The position numbers and the translations under genes are program-made. A DNA stretch of 64,000 nt from positions 1-64,000 of the forward strand of contig DATKYQ010000081.1 of the NCBI GenBank assembly GCA_035528415.1, read 5' to 3'. Below, one piece after another: positions 8,298-16,691 of the stretch. The notes beneath the pieces were generated by a model, which saw only the letters and a program-made list of their open reading frames with translations, searched no databases and had not been told where the DNA came from. The DNA comes from DATKYQ01 sp035528415 (lineage in GTDB: Bacteria; Myxococcota; B64-G9). The first letter of the stretch is position 1, and each line of letters begins with the position of its first letter.

Positions 8298-10421
8298 TCA
8301 TTTCATGATCTCGAACAGGTTAGAAAAATCGTCCGTCCACAGACCGGCCGCGAAATGGATCCGGTTCGGATCCGGCTGGATGAGCACTCCCCACTGGGAG
8401 ACTGCCTGCATGAACTCGTCGTTCTTTGTCATCAGCGCCCACAGCGAATCGGAGAGCCTGTTGCCCTGTTTTTGCCCATGAACCACGAGCAGGGGCATGT
8501 CGAAGTGCGTCGCCAGGTGTTCCGCGAGAGGTTCCAGGTACAGGCTCTTGTTGCTGATGTGTAAGGCCAGGATACCGTCGGGCTTCAGACGCGCGAGATA
8601 CAGCTCGATCGCCTCGACTGTCAGCAGGTGAACCGGAATCGAGTCGGACGAGAAGGCGTCGATCACCAGCACGTCGAAATCGTGCAGGCGACCGTTCTTG
8701 CTCTCGCGCTCGAGAAGCAGACGGCCGTCCCCCAACTCGACTTCGATATTGGCTTTAGAATCCTTCAAGAACGAGAAGTAGCCGCCCGCACCCCGGGCAA
8801 GCTCGGCCACCTTTGGGTTCAGCTCGTAGAACCTGAACGTGTCTCCACGCTCGCCGAAAACAGCCAGCGTTCCGATGCCCAGGCCGACGACTCCGACCCG
8901 CAGAGCGCACTGGCCGTCGGTCATAAGGCGCTTAGGATGTCGGCTGAGTGCCAGCCCGCCGCCGCTCCTGCGGCCGTAATAGGTAGTTGGTTCGTTCCTC
9001 ATGCGCTTGTCTGTGAACTGCAATCCGTGAACCGTGCGCCCATCGACCAGCGCAACGTAGTCGTCGGGGCTTCCGGGTTGAGAGGCCTTGACCCGCAGCA
9101 CGCCGAAGAAGTTGCGCGAGGCGAAAAGGCTGCCGCGTTGACTGTCTTCCCCCTGGACGGTCAGTGCCGAGCCCAGGGCTACCATGATGGCTATGGCGAA
9201 AGTGCGCTTGGCCATTCTTCGCGGGCCCCATAGCCAGGAATTTTTATCCAAAAAAAGCATCAGGAAAAATAGGCCGCAGGCTGTGAAAAGCGCCAGGTGA
9301 AGTTCGTAGAAGCCGTCGAAGATCACGGGCGCAACCAGCGTTACCCCCAGCGCACCCATTACTCCGCCGGCCGCAAGCGTCAGGTAGAAGGCCGTCAGGT
9401 GTCGAGGATGCGGTTTCAGACGAGCCAACTCTCCGTGCAGAACAAGACAGCAGGCGAACTCGCACACGACGAACACCATGATCTGCGTGCGTATTTCCAG
9501 CGAGACGCCCTGGAACAAGGTTATCGCCGCCAATGCCAGGCTGATTATCATTGACGGGCCAAAAACTCTGCGGGAGTACCAGCGAGCGGAGCCGAAGGTA
9601 ATGATGAAAGACAGCAGGTAGACCGAAAGCGGCGCAATCCACAGAAGCGGTATGACCGCCACCTCTTGGCAGATCTGGTTGCTGATCGCCAGCAGAAGGG
9701 CGGATGTACAGCCCGATAGCGCAAGCCAAGCAAGATAGGTGCTCCAATCCGGAGCCTGCGGCGTTTTTCCTCCGGCGCGGCGCGATTTTGGCCGTGGCTC
9801 ATCTTGTGATGCAACACGATGCCCGGCGCTTCTCAGGGCGATCGCCGCGGACAGAATCACGAACAAGACAAACAACCCTGCCCACAACCATGCTTGTTTT
9901 GCGAGATGCAGCTTGGGCTCCACCAGGAACGGGAAGCTCAGAAGAGCAGCCAGCGACCCGAGGTTGGACAGCGAATACAGCCGATAAGGAGAAACATCCC
10001 GGTGATCGGCGGTGTACCAGTTTTGTAGCAGGGGGCTGGTGGCCGACAATACCAGGAAGGGCAGGCCGACTCCCAGGCCGAGGAGCACAAGCACCCGGGC
10101 CATTGGATAGCCGCAGTCCGCCGGCCGAAAACCGGAGCCCGCTAATAACGGCGCGCCGAAAAAGCAGGCCTGGCAGGCAAGCAGGCACAGGGAAGCCGCA
10201 AGCAGGCCCAGATGAATTATTCGCTGCCATCGGGCGCTTGCTCCGCTCAGCCGATGAGCATATCCGTAGCCGGCGAGCAGTAGCGCCTGGAAGAAAAGCA
10301 GGCAGGTCGTCCAGACGGACGGCGAGCCTCCGAACCAGGGCAGGATATTTTTTCCAATGATGGGCTGGACGAGGAAGAGCAGAAAAGCACTCAGGAAGAT
10401 TGTCACACGGTATGCAGTCAT
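8298..10421 (-). CDS. membrane-fused spermidine-synthase-like protein
   Basis: A 707-residue protein of the fused MFS/spermidine synthase family. The N-terminal ~430 residues form about ten to twelve hydrophobic segments of the transporter-like domain, beginning with FLSAFLLFLVQPIIGK. The C-terminal ~230 residues are a Rossmann methyltransferase/aminopropyltransferase fold with GVVGLGIGTLAVF, FYELNP and GDGRLLLE. The catalytic region reads VIDAFSSDSIPVHLLT, so the two-aspartate YDxIIxDxxDP signature of true spermidine synthases is absent; this is usual for the fused family and makes spermidine synthesis doubtful. Its ATG follows the stop of the methyltransferase gene with no gap, so the two are surely cotranscribed. 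Confidence 0.82.
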   Translation of the reverse strand: MTAYRVTIFLSAFLLFLVQPIIGKNILPWFGGSPSVWTTCLLFFQALLLAGYGYAHRLSGASARWQRIIHLGLLAASLCLLACQACFFGAPLLAGSGFRPADCGYPMARVLVLLGLGVGLPFLVLSATSPLLQNWYTADHRDVSPYRLYSLSNLGSLAALLSFPFLVEPKLHLAKQAWLWAGLFVLFVILSAAIALRSAGHRVASQDEPRPKSRRAGGKTPQAPDWSTYLAWLALSGCTSALLLAISNQICQEVAVIPLLWIAPLSVYLLSFIITFGSARWYSRRVFGPSMIISLALAAITLFQGVSLEIRTQIMVFVVCEFACCLVLHGELARLKPHPRHLTAFYLTLAAGGVMGALGVTLVAPVIFDGFYELHLALFTACGLFFLMLFLDKNSWLWGPRRMAKRTFAIAIMVALGSALTVQGEDSQRGSLFASRNFFGVLRVKASQPGSPDDYVALVDGRTVHGLQFTDKRMRNEPTTYYGRRSGGGLALSRHPKRLMTDGQCALRVGVVGLGIGTLAVFGERGDTFRFYELNPKVAELARGAGGYFSFLKDSKANIEVELGDGRLLLERESKNGRLHDFDVLVIDAFSSDSIPVHLLTVEAIELYLARLKPDGILALHISNKSLYLEPLAEHLATHFDMPLLVVHGQKQGNRLSDSLWALMTKNDEFMQAVSQWGVLIQPDPNRIHFAAGLWTDDFSNLFEIMK

Positions 10422-11387
10422 CTATTGTTTCAACCTACCCCAGATCAGCCAGTGGGCCGGCGGCAACTCCTCCACTTTCAACTCTTCGATTCCGGCTTGC
10501 TCCAACCATGAGCGGATGGTCGGCTCGGTATGGGTGTCGCCGAAGGAACGCATGTTAATCGCGAACAGGGCGCCCAGAACGCGCTCTTGCTTGCGCTCAT
10601 CGATTTCGAAGTCTACCACGCACAAGCGCCCGCCCGCAACCAGTGCCCCGGCGGCCCGCCGAACCAAATCGGCCGCCGCCTCGGTTTTCTCGATGTGCAG
10701 GACATTGGCCAGCAGGACCATGTCGTAGCCGGAACCGAAATCGGCCTCGTGGTAGTCGCCGTCCTGGAATGTGATTTGATCTTCAAGTTTGGTGCCGGCG
10801 ATCTCCCGGCGGCCGAGTTCGGCCACTTCGGGAACATCCAGCACGGTTGCCTGTAAAGAGGGCCGTACCCGGCAGAAGACAGCAGAGTAGCCCCCGACTC
10901 CCCCACCGATGTCCAGCACCCGCTCTACACCGGCCAACCCGTCCAGGGCCGAGACTACCCGCGCTGCGATCAGCCCGGAGGCGGCCTTCATTGCCCGCCC
11001 GAAAAGCGCAAGTTGCTCCTCCGAACGCCGGCCCCGAACATGTTTGCCGCTACGCAGCCAGTCATCGAGCCCTAAGCCCCAGCTTTCGTACATCCGGTGG
11101 GTGTGCTCGATGAAAGGAGTCAGGTCGCCGTCGCCGGGTGTGAAAAGCTCACACAGATCGGCGCTGAGCCTGTAGCTTTCTCCCCGCGCCTCGACCAGGC
11201 CGAGCGCGCACAACGCGCGTGTCAGCTTGCCGCAGGCCAGCAGGTCGAGCCCTAGTTCGGCCGCCATCTCGCCGGCTGTCGCAGCACGCCCGGCAAGAAG
11301 GCCGAGCATCCCGCTGCGGGCGGCCACGGTGATTACTCTGTGACGGGCGAAATCCCAGAGATGATCGTATAGCTGCGTTGCATTCAT
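10422..11387 (-). CDS. SAM-dependent O-methyltransferase (family 2 type)
   Basis: A 321-residue methyltransferase of the plant/actinobacterial O-methyltransferase group that modifies small aromatic or polyketide-like molecules. A winged-helix dimerisation domain occupies the first ~95 residues (DHLWDFARHRVITVAARSGM and ELGLDLLACGKLTRAL). The SAM-binding motif I is VLDIGGGVGGYS near residue 165, followed by the LLANVLH segment typical of the family. ATG 11387 is preceded by AGAGGG, while the longer open frame to 11405 would overlap the amidase stop. It lies between an amidase and a spermidine-synthase-like gene in one operon. The methyl acceptor is unknown. Confidence 0.82.
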   Translation of the reverse strand: MNATQLYDHLWDFARHRVITVAARSGMLGLLAGRAATAGEMAAELGLDLLACGKLTRALCALGLVEARGESYRLSADLCELFTPGDGDLTPFIEHTHRMYESWGLGLDDWLRSGKHVRGRRSEEQLALFGRAMKAASGLIAARVVSALDGLAGVERVLDIGGGVGGYSAVFCRVRPSLQATVLDVPEVAELGRREIAGTKLEDQITFQDGDYHEADFGSGYDMVLLANVLHIEKTEAAADLVRRAAGALVAGGRLCVVDFEIDERKQERVLGALFAINMRSFGDTHTEPTIRSWLEQAGIEELKVEELPPAHWLIWGRLKQ

Positions 11388-11401
11388 AGCTGCCCTCTGA
11401 A

Positions 11402-13096
11402 TCAATCCAGCAAGCTGCGGTGCAGGCGCGGTTCTTGCCGGGGAATCTTAGCCTGCGCCGCAGCGGCCAGCCGCAGCAGCAGGTGTTCTTCGAAGGCGCG
11501 GCCCATGGCCTGCAAGCCGATGGGCAGCCCGTTGCCATCGTAGCCTGCCGGGAACGAGATGGCCGGTAGCCCGGTCAGGTTGGCGGCCGGAGCGAAACGC
11601 ATAATCTCACCGGTCAGCTCGAGGTTCGATTCTCCGCTTCTAAGCGTGTCTTTGGCTATCTCGGGCGCCGTGCAACCGGTGGTCGGCGTCACGATCGCGT
11701 CGACCCCTTCGAGCGCATGCTCGAAGTGCTCGCACAGGCGCGTGCGCAACCGCTGGGCATGGATGTAGTCGGTGGCTTTCAGGCGCCGGGCCAGCGCCAG
11801 GTTGAGGCGCGTATCGCAGGCGTAGTCCTTGCGATGCCCTCGACGATACGACTGGTGGGCCGTGGCCATCTCCGAGACGATGATCACCAGGTGGACGGTG
11901 CGCAGCAGCGAAAGCTCGGGCAACTCGATTTCCACGATCTCGCAGCCGGCATTCCGCAGGACATCAAGAGCCTTGCGGCAGGCCGTGACCACGTCCGGCT
12001 GGGCGTCATCGAACCAGGGAGTGTAGACGCCGAGCTTGATGCCATGCAGGTCGCGATCTCCGAATCCGGAAAGGTGGGGCGCCGGCCGGCCCTGGCTGTT
12101 CTGATCTTCGGGATCGGCCCCGGCCATCAAGGCGTAGCCCAGGGCGCAGTCACTGGCCGTGGCCGCGATCGGCCCGACGTGGGCCACGCTCCAGCACAGG
12201 GGTGCCGCGCCGTGCTCGCTGACCCTGCCGAATGTCGGCTTCAGTCCCACCACGCCGCAAAAGGAGGCCGGCATGCGGATCGAGCCGCCACCGTCGGCCC
12301 CGATCGCCAGCGGGCACAACCCGGCGGCAACGGCAGCCGCCGGTCCCGAGGACGAGCCGGAAGTCATCCGGGCCGGATCGTAGGGATTGCGGGCCGCGCC
12401 GTGGTGCGGGTTTACGCCCGTGACTCCCAGGCCGATCTCGTGCATGTTGGCCTTGCCGAGCAGCACGGCGCCTGCCGCCCGCAGCCGGGCGACGGCGGTG
12501 GCGTCTTCGGCCGCGGGTTCGCCTCCCAGGAAGCTGGTGCCCACCGTGGTTGGATAGCCGCGTTGATCGAGTTCGTCCTTGACCACCACCGGCACGCCGT
12601 CGAGAGGCCCCAGCGGCCGTCCTTCGCGGTAACGTACGGCGGCGGCTTGTGCCTGCGAGATGACGTCGTCTCCGTCTTGAGAGATAAAGATGCGCATGGG
12701 CGGATCGAGCCGATCGCACTCGGCCGACCACTCGAGTGCGCGCTCGGCAACCTGTACAGGATCCGTCTTGCCTGTACGGTAGGCAGCGACAAAATCAGCC
12801 GCGCTCTCAAAGGCGAACCCGTCCGCCTGCGGCAAATCACAAGCCGCGACTTTCGCCGCCAGCGCCGGCCCGTTCAGCTCTTCGGCAGGCGAGGCCGCCG
12901 GGCCCGGCTTCATGTGCGGTCCGATCGGAACGGAACCCGAAGCGTCAATCTTCCTCAAGGCGGAAATACCCACGTCCCGAAGCAGCTTGGCGGTAATGGC
13001 CGCCCCCAGCGGCGGGTGTTCCACCAGCGGCGTGAGCAGGCGCAAGGTTCCCCCGGCCACCCGGGGGGCCCGAATCGGTTTGAGATCGTAAGTCAT
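11402..13096 (-). CDS. amidase signature family hydrolase
   Basis: A 564-residue amidase-signature enzyme, hydrolysing a carboxamide or aryl-amide bond in the cytoplasm. The catalytic Lys sits in VVVKDELDQRG. The serine pair is in the Gly/Ser-rich TSGSSSGPAAAVAAG segment (cis-Ser) and DGGGSIRMPA (nucleophile), so the Ser-cisSer-Lys triad appears complete. About 100 residues precede the core domain, longer than GatA but normal for several amidases in this family. GatA is unlikely because no gatB or gatC is adjacent. ATG 13096 was preferred to the open frame reaching 13144. It is the first gene of a three-gene minus-strand operon, 14 bases ahead of the methyltransferase start. Confidence 0.85.
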   Translation of the reverse strand: MTYDLKPIRAPRVAGGTLRLLTPLVEHPPLGAAITAKLLRDVGISALRKIDASGSVPIGPHMKPGPAASPAEELNGPALAAKVAACDLPQADGFAFESAADFVAAYRTGKTDPVQVAERALEWSAECDRLDPPMRIFISQDGDDVISQAQAAAVRYREGRPLGPLDGVPVVVKDELDQRGYPTTVGTSFLGGEPAAEDATAVARLRAAGAVLLGKANMHEIGLGVTGVNPHHGAARNPYDPARMTSGSSSGPAAAVAAGLCPLAIGADGGGSIRMPASFCGVVGLKPTFGRVSEHGAAPLCWSVAHVGPIAATASDCALGYALMAGADPEDQNSQGRPAPHLSGFGDRDLHGIKLGVYTPWFDDAQPDVVTACRKALDVLRNAGCEIVEIELPELSLLRTVHLVIIVSEMATAHQSYRRGHRKDYACDTRLNLALARRLKATDYIHAQRLRTRLCEHFEHALEGVDAIVTPTTGCTAPEIAKDTLRSGESNLELTGEIMRFAPAANLTGLPAISFPAGYDGNGLPIGLQAMGRAFEEHLLLRLAAAAQAKIPRQEPRLHRSLLD

Positions 13097-13218
13097 GAGC
13101 GACTCCCGTGATTTCCGCACAGCAGAACATATCGGGATTTGCATTTCAATGAGTGTCTACGCCATGCGAGAATGCAGCCTGTAATAATGAGTGGTCGCGG
13201 TGGCGGATTTGGATCCAT

Positions 13219-13249
13219 TTGACGGCGGCAACAGCTCTCGATATATAAT
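13219..13249 (+). promoter_or_regulatory. strong sigma70-type promoter of the HEPN/MNT pair
   Basis: TTGACG at 13219-13224 is followed after 17 bases by TATATA (13242-13247), which overlaps a perfect TATAAT two bases later (13244-13249). One of the best promoter matches in the window, 65 bases ahead of the first gene. Confidence 0.65.
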
Positions 13250-13314
13250 TGCGGGAGAGAACGTTATTTCCCGGGCTGTTGGATGAAAACGGCTCGGCGT
13301 CAGGGAGAGGGCGG

Positions 13315-13737
13315 ATGGCGCTGGATCTGGAAGGCCTGGAGAAGACCGTCGCCTCACTGAGAGACGCGGTAGCCGTTGCCGGCGATGAACAGTTCATGGC
13401 TTCGCTGGACGAGGTCAAGCGGGACGTCATCCGGGCCGGTGTCATTCAGAACTTCGAGTTCACCTACGAGTTGGGTTGCAAATTCATCAAGCGCTGGTTG
13501 GCACTGAATGCCGGTCCGGAGGCGGCCGACCCGCTGACCCGCCGGGATCTTTTTCGTCTGGCGGCGCGGCATGGCTTGATCGACGATCCGCCGAAATGGT
13601 TCGAGTATGCCGATGCCCGCAACATCACCTCCCACACGTACAACCGCCAGACGGCCGAGCGGGTCTACCGGCTGGCGATCGAGTTTTCCCGAGACGTGCA
13701 GCTGCTGCTGGCGAAACTGAAAAGTCACGATGATTGA
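13315..13737 (+). CDS. HEPN-type protein, HI0074/nucleotidyltransferase-substrate-binding family
   Basis: A 140-residue all-helical protein of the HI0074 (nucleotidyltransferase substrate-binding) family, part of the HEPN superfamily. It ends in the hallmark R102-N-x3-H107 pattern (RNITSH followed by TY), the R-x4-H motif that forms the RNase site in HEPN toxins. Its gene overlaps the next, a minimal nucleotidyltransferase, by eight bases. In characterised HepT/MntA-like pairs the HEPN protein is the toxin and the MNT protein modifies and silences it. Toxicity here is inferred from family and context only. ATG 13315 follows GGGAGAGGG; the open frame upstream runs into the promoter region and was not used. 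Confidence 0.85.
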   Translation: MALDLEGLEKTVASLRDAVAVAGDEQFMASLDEVKRDVIRAGVIQNFEFTYELGCKFIKRWLALNAGPEAADPLTRRDLFRLAARHGLIDDPPKWFEYADARNITSHTYNRQTAERVYRLAIEFSRDVQLLLAKLKSHDD

Positions 13738-14035
13738 GCTGGACGGAAAATACCTGGAGCAGTTGGAAAGCATTCTGCGCCGGCTGGTTCCGCGTTGCGA
13801 GGTGCGGGCCCACGGCTCACGGGTACGGGGCCGGCCCCATCGCTACTCGGATCTGGATCTGGTCGTGATCGGTCCCGGTCCGCTGGACTGGGCCACCATG
13901 TTTCGGTTGCGGGAAGCGCTGTCCGATTCGGATCTGCCCATGCTGGTCGACGTCGTCGATCGCCACCAGCTTTCGGACTCTTTCTGGCGCCTGGTGGAAA
14001 AGGACTCGGTCATATTGCAGAAGCCGGAAGAGTGA
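13730..14035 (+). CDS. minimal nucleotidyltransferase (MNT, HI0073-like), probable antitoxin
   Basis: A 101-residue minimal nucleotidyltransferase of the DNA polymerase beta superfamily. The active-site pattern is complete: G29-S30, ten residues, D41-x-D43 (GSRVRG...SDLDL), with a third acidic residue probably in LVDVVD. Such MntA proteins transfer AMP or short adenylate chains onto a tyrosine of the partner HEPN protein, and the partner's RNITSHTY motif here does contain that tyrosine. Start ATG 13730 lies inside the upstream gene (ATGATT before its TGA), implying translational coupling. Toxin-antitoxin function is inferred. Confidence 0.85.
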   Translation: MIELDGKYLEQLESILRRLVPRCEVRAHGSRVRGRPHRYSDLDLVVIGPGPLDWATMFRLREALSDSDLPMLVDVVDRHQLSDSFWRLVEKDSVILQKPEE

Positions 14036-14129
14036 TAGTTCCGCCGACAATACTTATTACTTCAATATCTGTCGGGTACATACTGTATTTGTTCACCAAT
14101 ACTACGGCACAACAAGCTCATCTTGATGG

Positions 14130-14158
14130 TTGACTTGGCCGTGTAAAAGCCTTAGTTT
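14130..14158 (+). promoter_or_regulatory. sigma70-type promoter of the exported-protein cluster
   Basis: TTGACT at 14130-14135, a 17-base spacer, TAGTTT at 14153-14158. It stands 52 bases before the start of the OB-fold/lamin-tail gene, and its TAG-type -10 resembles those at 27764 and 31958. The remainder of 14036-14209 shows no gene. Confidence 0.5.
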
Positions 14159-14209
14159 AGTCTGGTTTCCTGGCCCATATGGGCTGCTCGTTTACCAGGA
14201 GGTAACTTC

Positions 14210-16669
14210 ATGGTCAGAAAGACTTTCTACTTTTTCTCAGTGCTCATGCTCTCAGTCGCCGTATCCGGGTTTCTTGGCTGCGCGGGTCGATCTTCGGAGA
14301 ACGATGCCGGCCACGACGGCGGCAACGACGGCGGCGACGGGAGTAACGACAACTCTATCAGCATCTACGCCATTCAGAACCCCAGCGAGGCCAACCACCC
14401 CGCAGAGGACAGCGCGGTGTTGGTCAAGGGCGTGATCGTCACCACCCCGATGGACTCGCAGACCGATCCGGACGGGTTCTGGGTGGAGGAGCCCGCCGGC
14501 GGCAAGTACTCGGGCGTCTACGTCTTCGTGCGCGGCTTGGGGGTCACGGTTTCTCAGGGCGACAAGGTAGACATCACCGGCACCTATGTCGAGAACTATG
14601 AGCAGAGCGAGATCAAAGCCGCCACGGTCACCGTGGTGGGCTCGGATAGCTTGCCCGCCCCCGCCGACGTGAGCGCCAGCGCCGTGCACACCGGCGGAGC
14701 GGACGCCGAGGCCTACGAGGGCGTGATTGTGCGTGTGCAGAACGTCTACGTCTCGAGCGCCATGATTCCCGGCAGCGACGGCCTCGATCACGGTGATTTC
14801 GGCGTCAAGGAGAGCGGCGGCAACGACGAATTGATCGTCACTCCGACTTTCGATTTCAACTACGACTACACGCGTAACGCCAACGACCAGTTCAACGCTA
14901 TCAGCGGCGTGCTGGAGTTTACGTTTTCAGAGTTCCGTCTTTCGCCGCGCGGCTGTGGTGACCTGATCGACGGGACGGACAAGCCGGTCTGCGAAGTGCA
15001 AGAGTGCCCGGCGGCCGGCACGGCGGTCACAATCGCCCAGTTGCAGAATCCCGGCGATGCCAACCACGTGCCGGCAGGCTGCCAGATCAAGGTCGAGGGC
15101 GCGGTCGTCTCGACACCGATCTTCGTCACCGGTACGGACCGGACCCAGGAGAACTTCTACATCGAGGATCCCGCCGGCGGCCAGTGGAGCGGCGTTTTCA
15201 TCAAGGCGCCGGCCGCGGGCTCGAACGGTGTGGGCATGGGCGACAAGGTGACCGTCGAGGGTACGGTCGAGGAGTACTACGAAAAGACCCGCATCGTGGC
15301 CACCTCGATTACGGCCACGGGCTCGGAGACGGTGCCCGACCCTGTGTCCGTCACGCCGGTGCAGGTAAACGACGACGGGACCCTCAACGAGAGCCTCGAG
15401 GGAGTGCTGGTCAAGATGGACAGCGTGACCGTCACCCAGGCGGTTTTTCCGGGTAATGATTCCAAGGATCACGGAGAGTTCCTGGTTGCATTGCCGGCAG
15501 AAGCCACAAAGCAGATGATCGTCGGTTGGGACTTCGAGTACGCCTACTCCTGCCCTCCGGATCATACAGAGGTTTGCGACGCGGCAACGGACGAGCGCGA
15601 TGCCGGTGACAAATTCACCAGCATCACCGGGGTGATCGACTACTCATTCGATCACTTCCGTCTCCAACCGCGCATGGACTCCGACCTGTTGGTAACGGTC
15701 GACCCGAACGACACAGACGGTGACGGCGTGGTCAATGCAAGCGACAACTGTCCTGATGTTTTCAATCCCAACCAGGAGAACGCGGGCGATACCGATGCGT
15801 TCGGCGACGCCTGTGACAACTGCCCGGCCATAGACAACACCGACCAGGCCGACGGCGACGCTGACACAGTCGGCGACGCCTGCGACAACTGCGTAGGCCT
15901 TGCCAACACCGATCAGGCCGATCTCGACGATGACGGCTCGGGCGACGCCTGCGATCCCGACGTCGACGGCGACACGATTCTCGACGACGGCGACAACAGC
16001 GGCACGGCCGGCGACGCGCCCTGCACCGGCGGCAACGCCGCCGGCTGCGACGACAACTGCCCGACCGTTGCCAACACAGACCAGGCCGATGCCGACTCGA
16101 ACGGAGTGGGCGACGCCTGCGAGGTGACATACGGATTGATTATCTCCGAGGTGTTCTACAATTCCACGGGAACGGATGACGGCAACGAGTGGATCGAGTT
16201 GTACAACGGCAGCAGCCAGGCCATAGACCTTTCGACTTATTCAATCGGTAGCGGGGGTGCGAACTACACAACCTCGGTCGTGCAACTGCAAGGGACGATC
16301 CAGCCCGGCGGCTGCTTCGTGGTCGGCGGCCCCAATGTCAGTGCCGCGAGCTACAACCCGACCTACGACCAGGAGTTCAACTTCACACCCGATTTCCAGA
16401 ACGCCGGTATCCAAACCACCGACGCGGCCGATGGGATTGCCTTGTTCGATGTCACCGCCGCTACGATCACCGCCGCCACGGTGCCCATCGACGCCGTGAT
16501 CTACGGTGCGGAAGGAGCATCGAACTCGAGCGGCCTGCTAGATGAAAGCGGCAATCCAGGCGAGATCGACGGTTTTGCGTTCACGGCCGAATCCCTAGAG
16601 CGCACTTCGACCGGCTGGCGCCTGCAGACGACTCCCTCGCCCAACGACTGCAGCCACGTCAGCCAGTAG
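14210..16669 (+). CDS. secreted lipoprotein with duplicated OB-fold domains, calcium repeats and a lamin-tail domain
   Basis: An 819-residue exported protein. A signal peptide ends in GFLGC, a good lipobox. Residues ~45-270 and ~275-505 are two copies of one domain: compare IQNPSEANH...VEEPAGGKYSGV with LQNPGDANH...IEDPAGGQWSGV, each closing with GV-x-x-x-F-x-x-F-R-L-x-P-R. These resemble the OB-fold modules found in secreted nucleases, but no nuclease catalytic domain follows. Residues ~505-640 are thrombospondin type 3 repeats (DNCP and GDACD motifs). The C terminus (~645-815) is a lamin-tail domain starting LIISEVFYN with NEWIELYN. It may bind extracellular nucleic acid or a surface polymer; that is inference. 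A 5'-nucleotidase gene follows after 22 bases. Confidence 0.82.
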   Translation: MVRKTFYFFSVLMLSVAVSGFLGCAGRSSENDAGHDGGNDGGDGSNDNSISIYAIQNPSEANHPAEDSAVLVKGVIVTTPMDSQTDPDGFWVEEPAGGKYSGVYVFVRGLGVTVSQGDKVDITGTYVENYEQSEIKAATVTVVGSDSLPAPADVSASAVHTGGADAEAYEGVIVRVQNVYVSSAMIPGSDGLDHGDFGVKESGGNDELIVTPTFDFNYDYTRNANDQFNAISGVLEFTFSEFRLSPRGCGDLIDGTDKPVCEVQECPAAGTAVTIAQLQNPGDANHVPAGCQIKVEGAVVSTPIFVTGTDRTQENFYIEDPAGGQWSGVFIKAPAAGSNGVGMGDKVTVEGTVEEYYEKTRIVATSITATGSETVPDPVSVTPVQVNDDGTLNESLEGVLVKMDSVTVTQAVFPGNDSKDHGEFLVALPAEATKQMIVGWDFEYAYSCPPDHTEVCDAATDERDAGDKFTSITGVIDYSFDHFRLQPRMDSDLLVTVDPNDTDGDGVVNASDNCPDVFNPNQENAGDTDAFGDACDNCPAIDNTDQADGDADTVGDACDNCVGLANTDQADLDDDGSGDACDPDVDGDTILDDGDNSGTAGDAPCTGGNAAGCDDNCPTVANTDQADADSNGVGDACEVTYGLIISEVFYNSTGTDDGNEWIELYNGSSQAIDLSTYSIGSGGANYTTSVVQLQGTIQPGGCFVVGGPNVSAASYNPTYDQEFNFTPDFQNAGIQTTDAADGIALFDVTAATITAATVPIDAVIYGAEGASNSSGLLDESGNPGEIDGFAFTAESLERTSTGWRLQTTPSPNDCSHVSQ

Positions 16670-16691
16670 ACACGCGGGATACATTGTCAAT

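Noticed and set aside
8298..10421. Functional spermidine synthase
   Set aside because: The aspartate pair of the catalytic YDxIIxDxxDP motif is replaced by DAFSSD, so only the family name was used.
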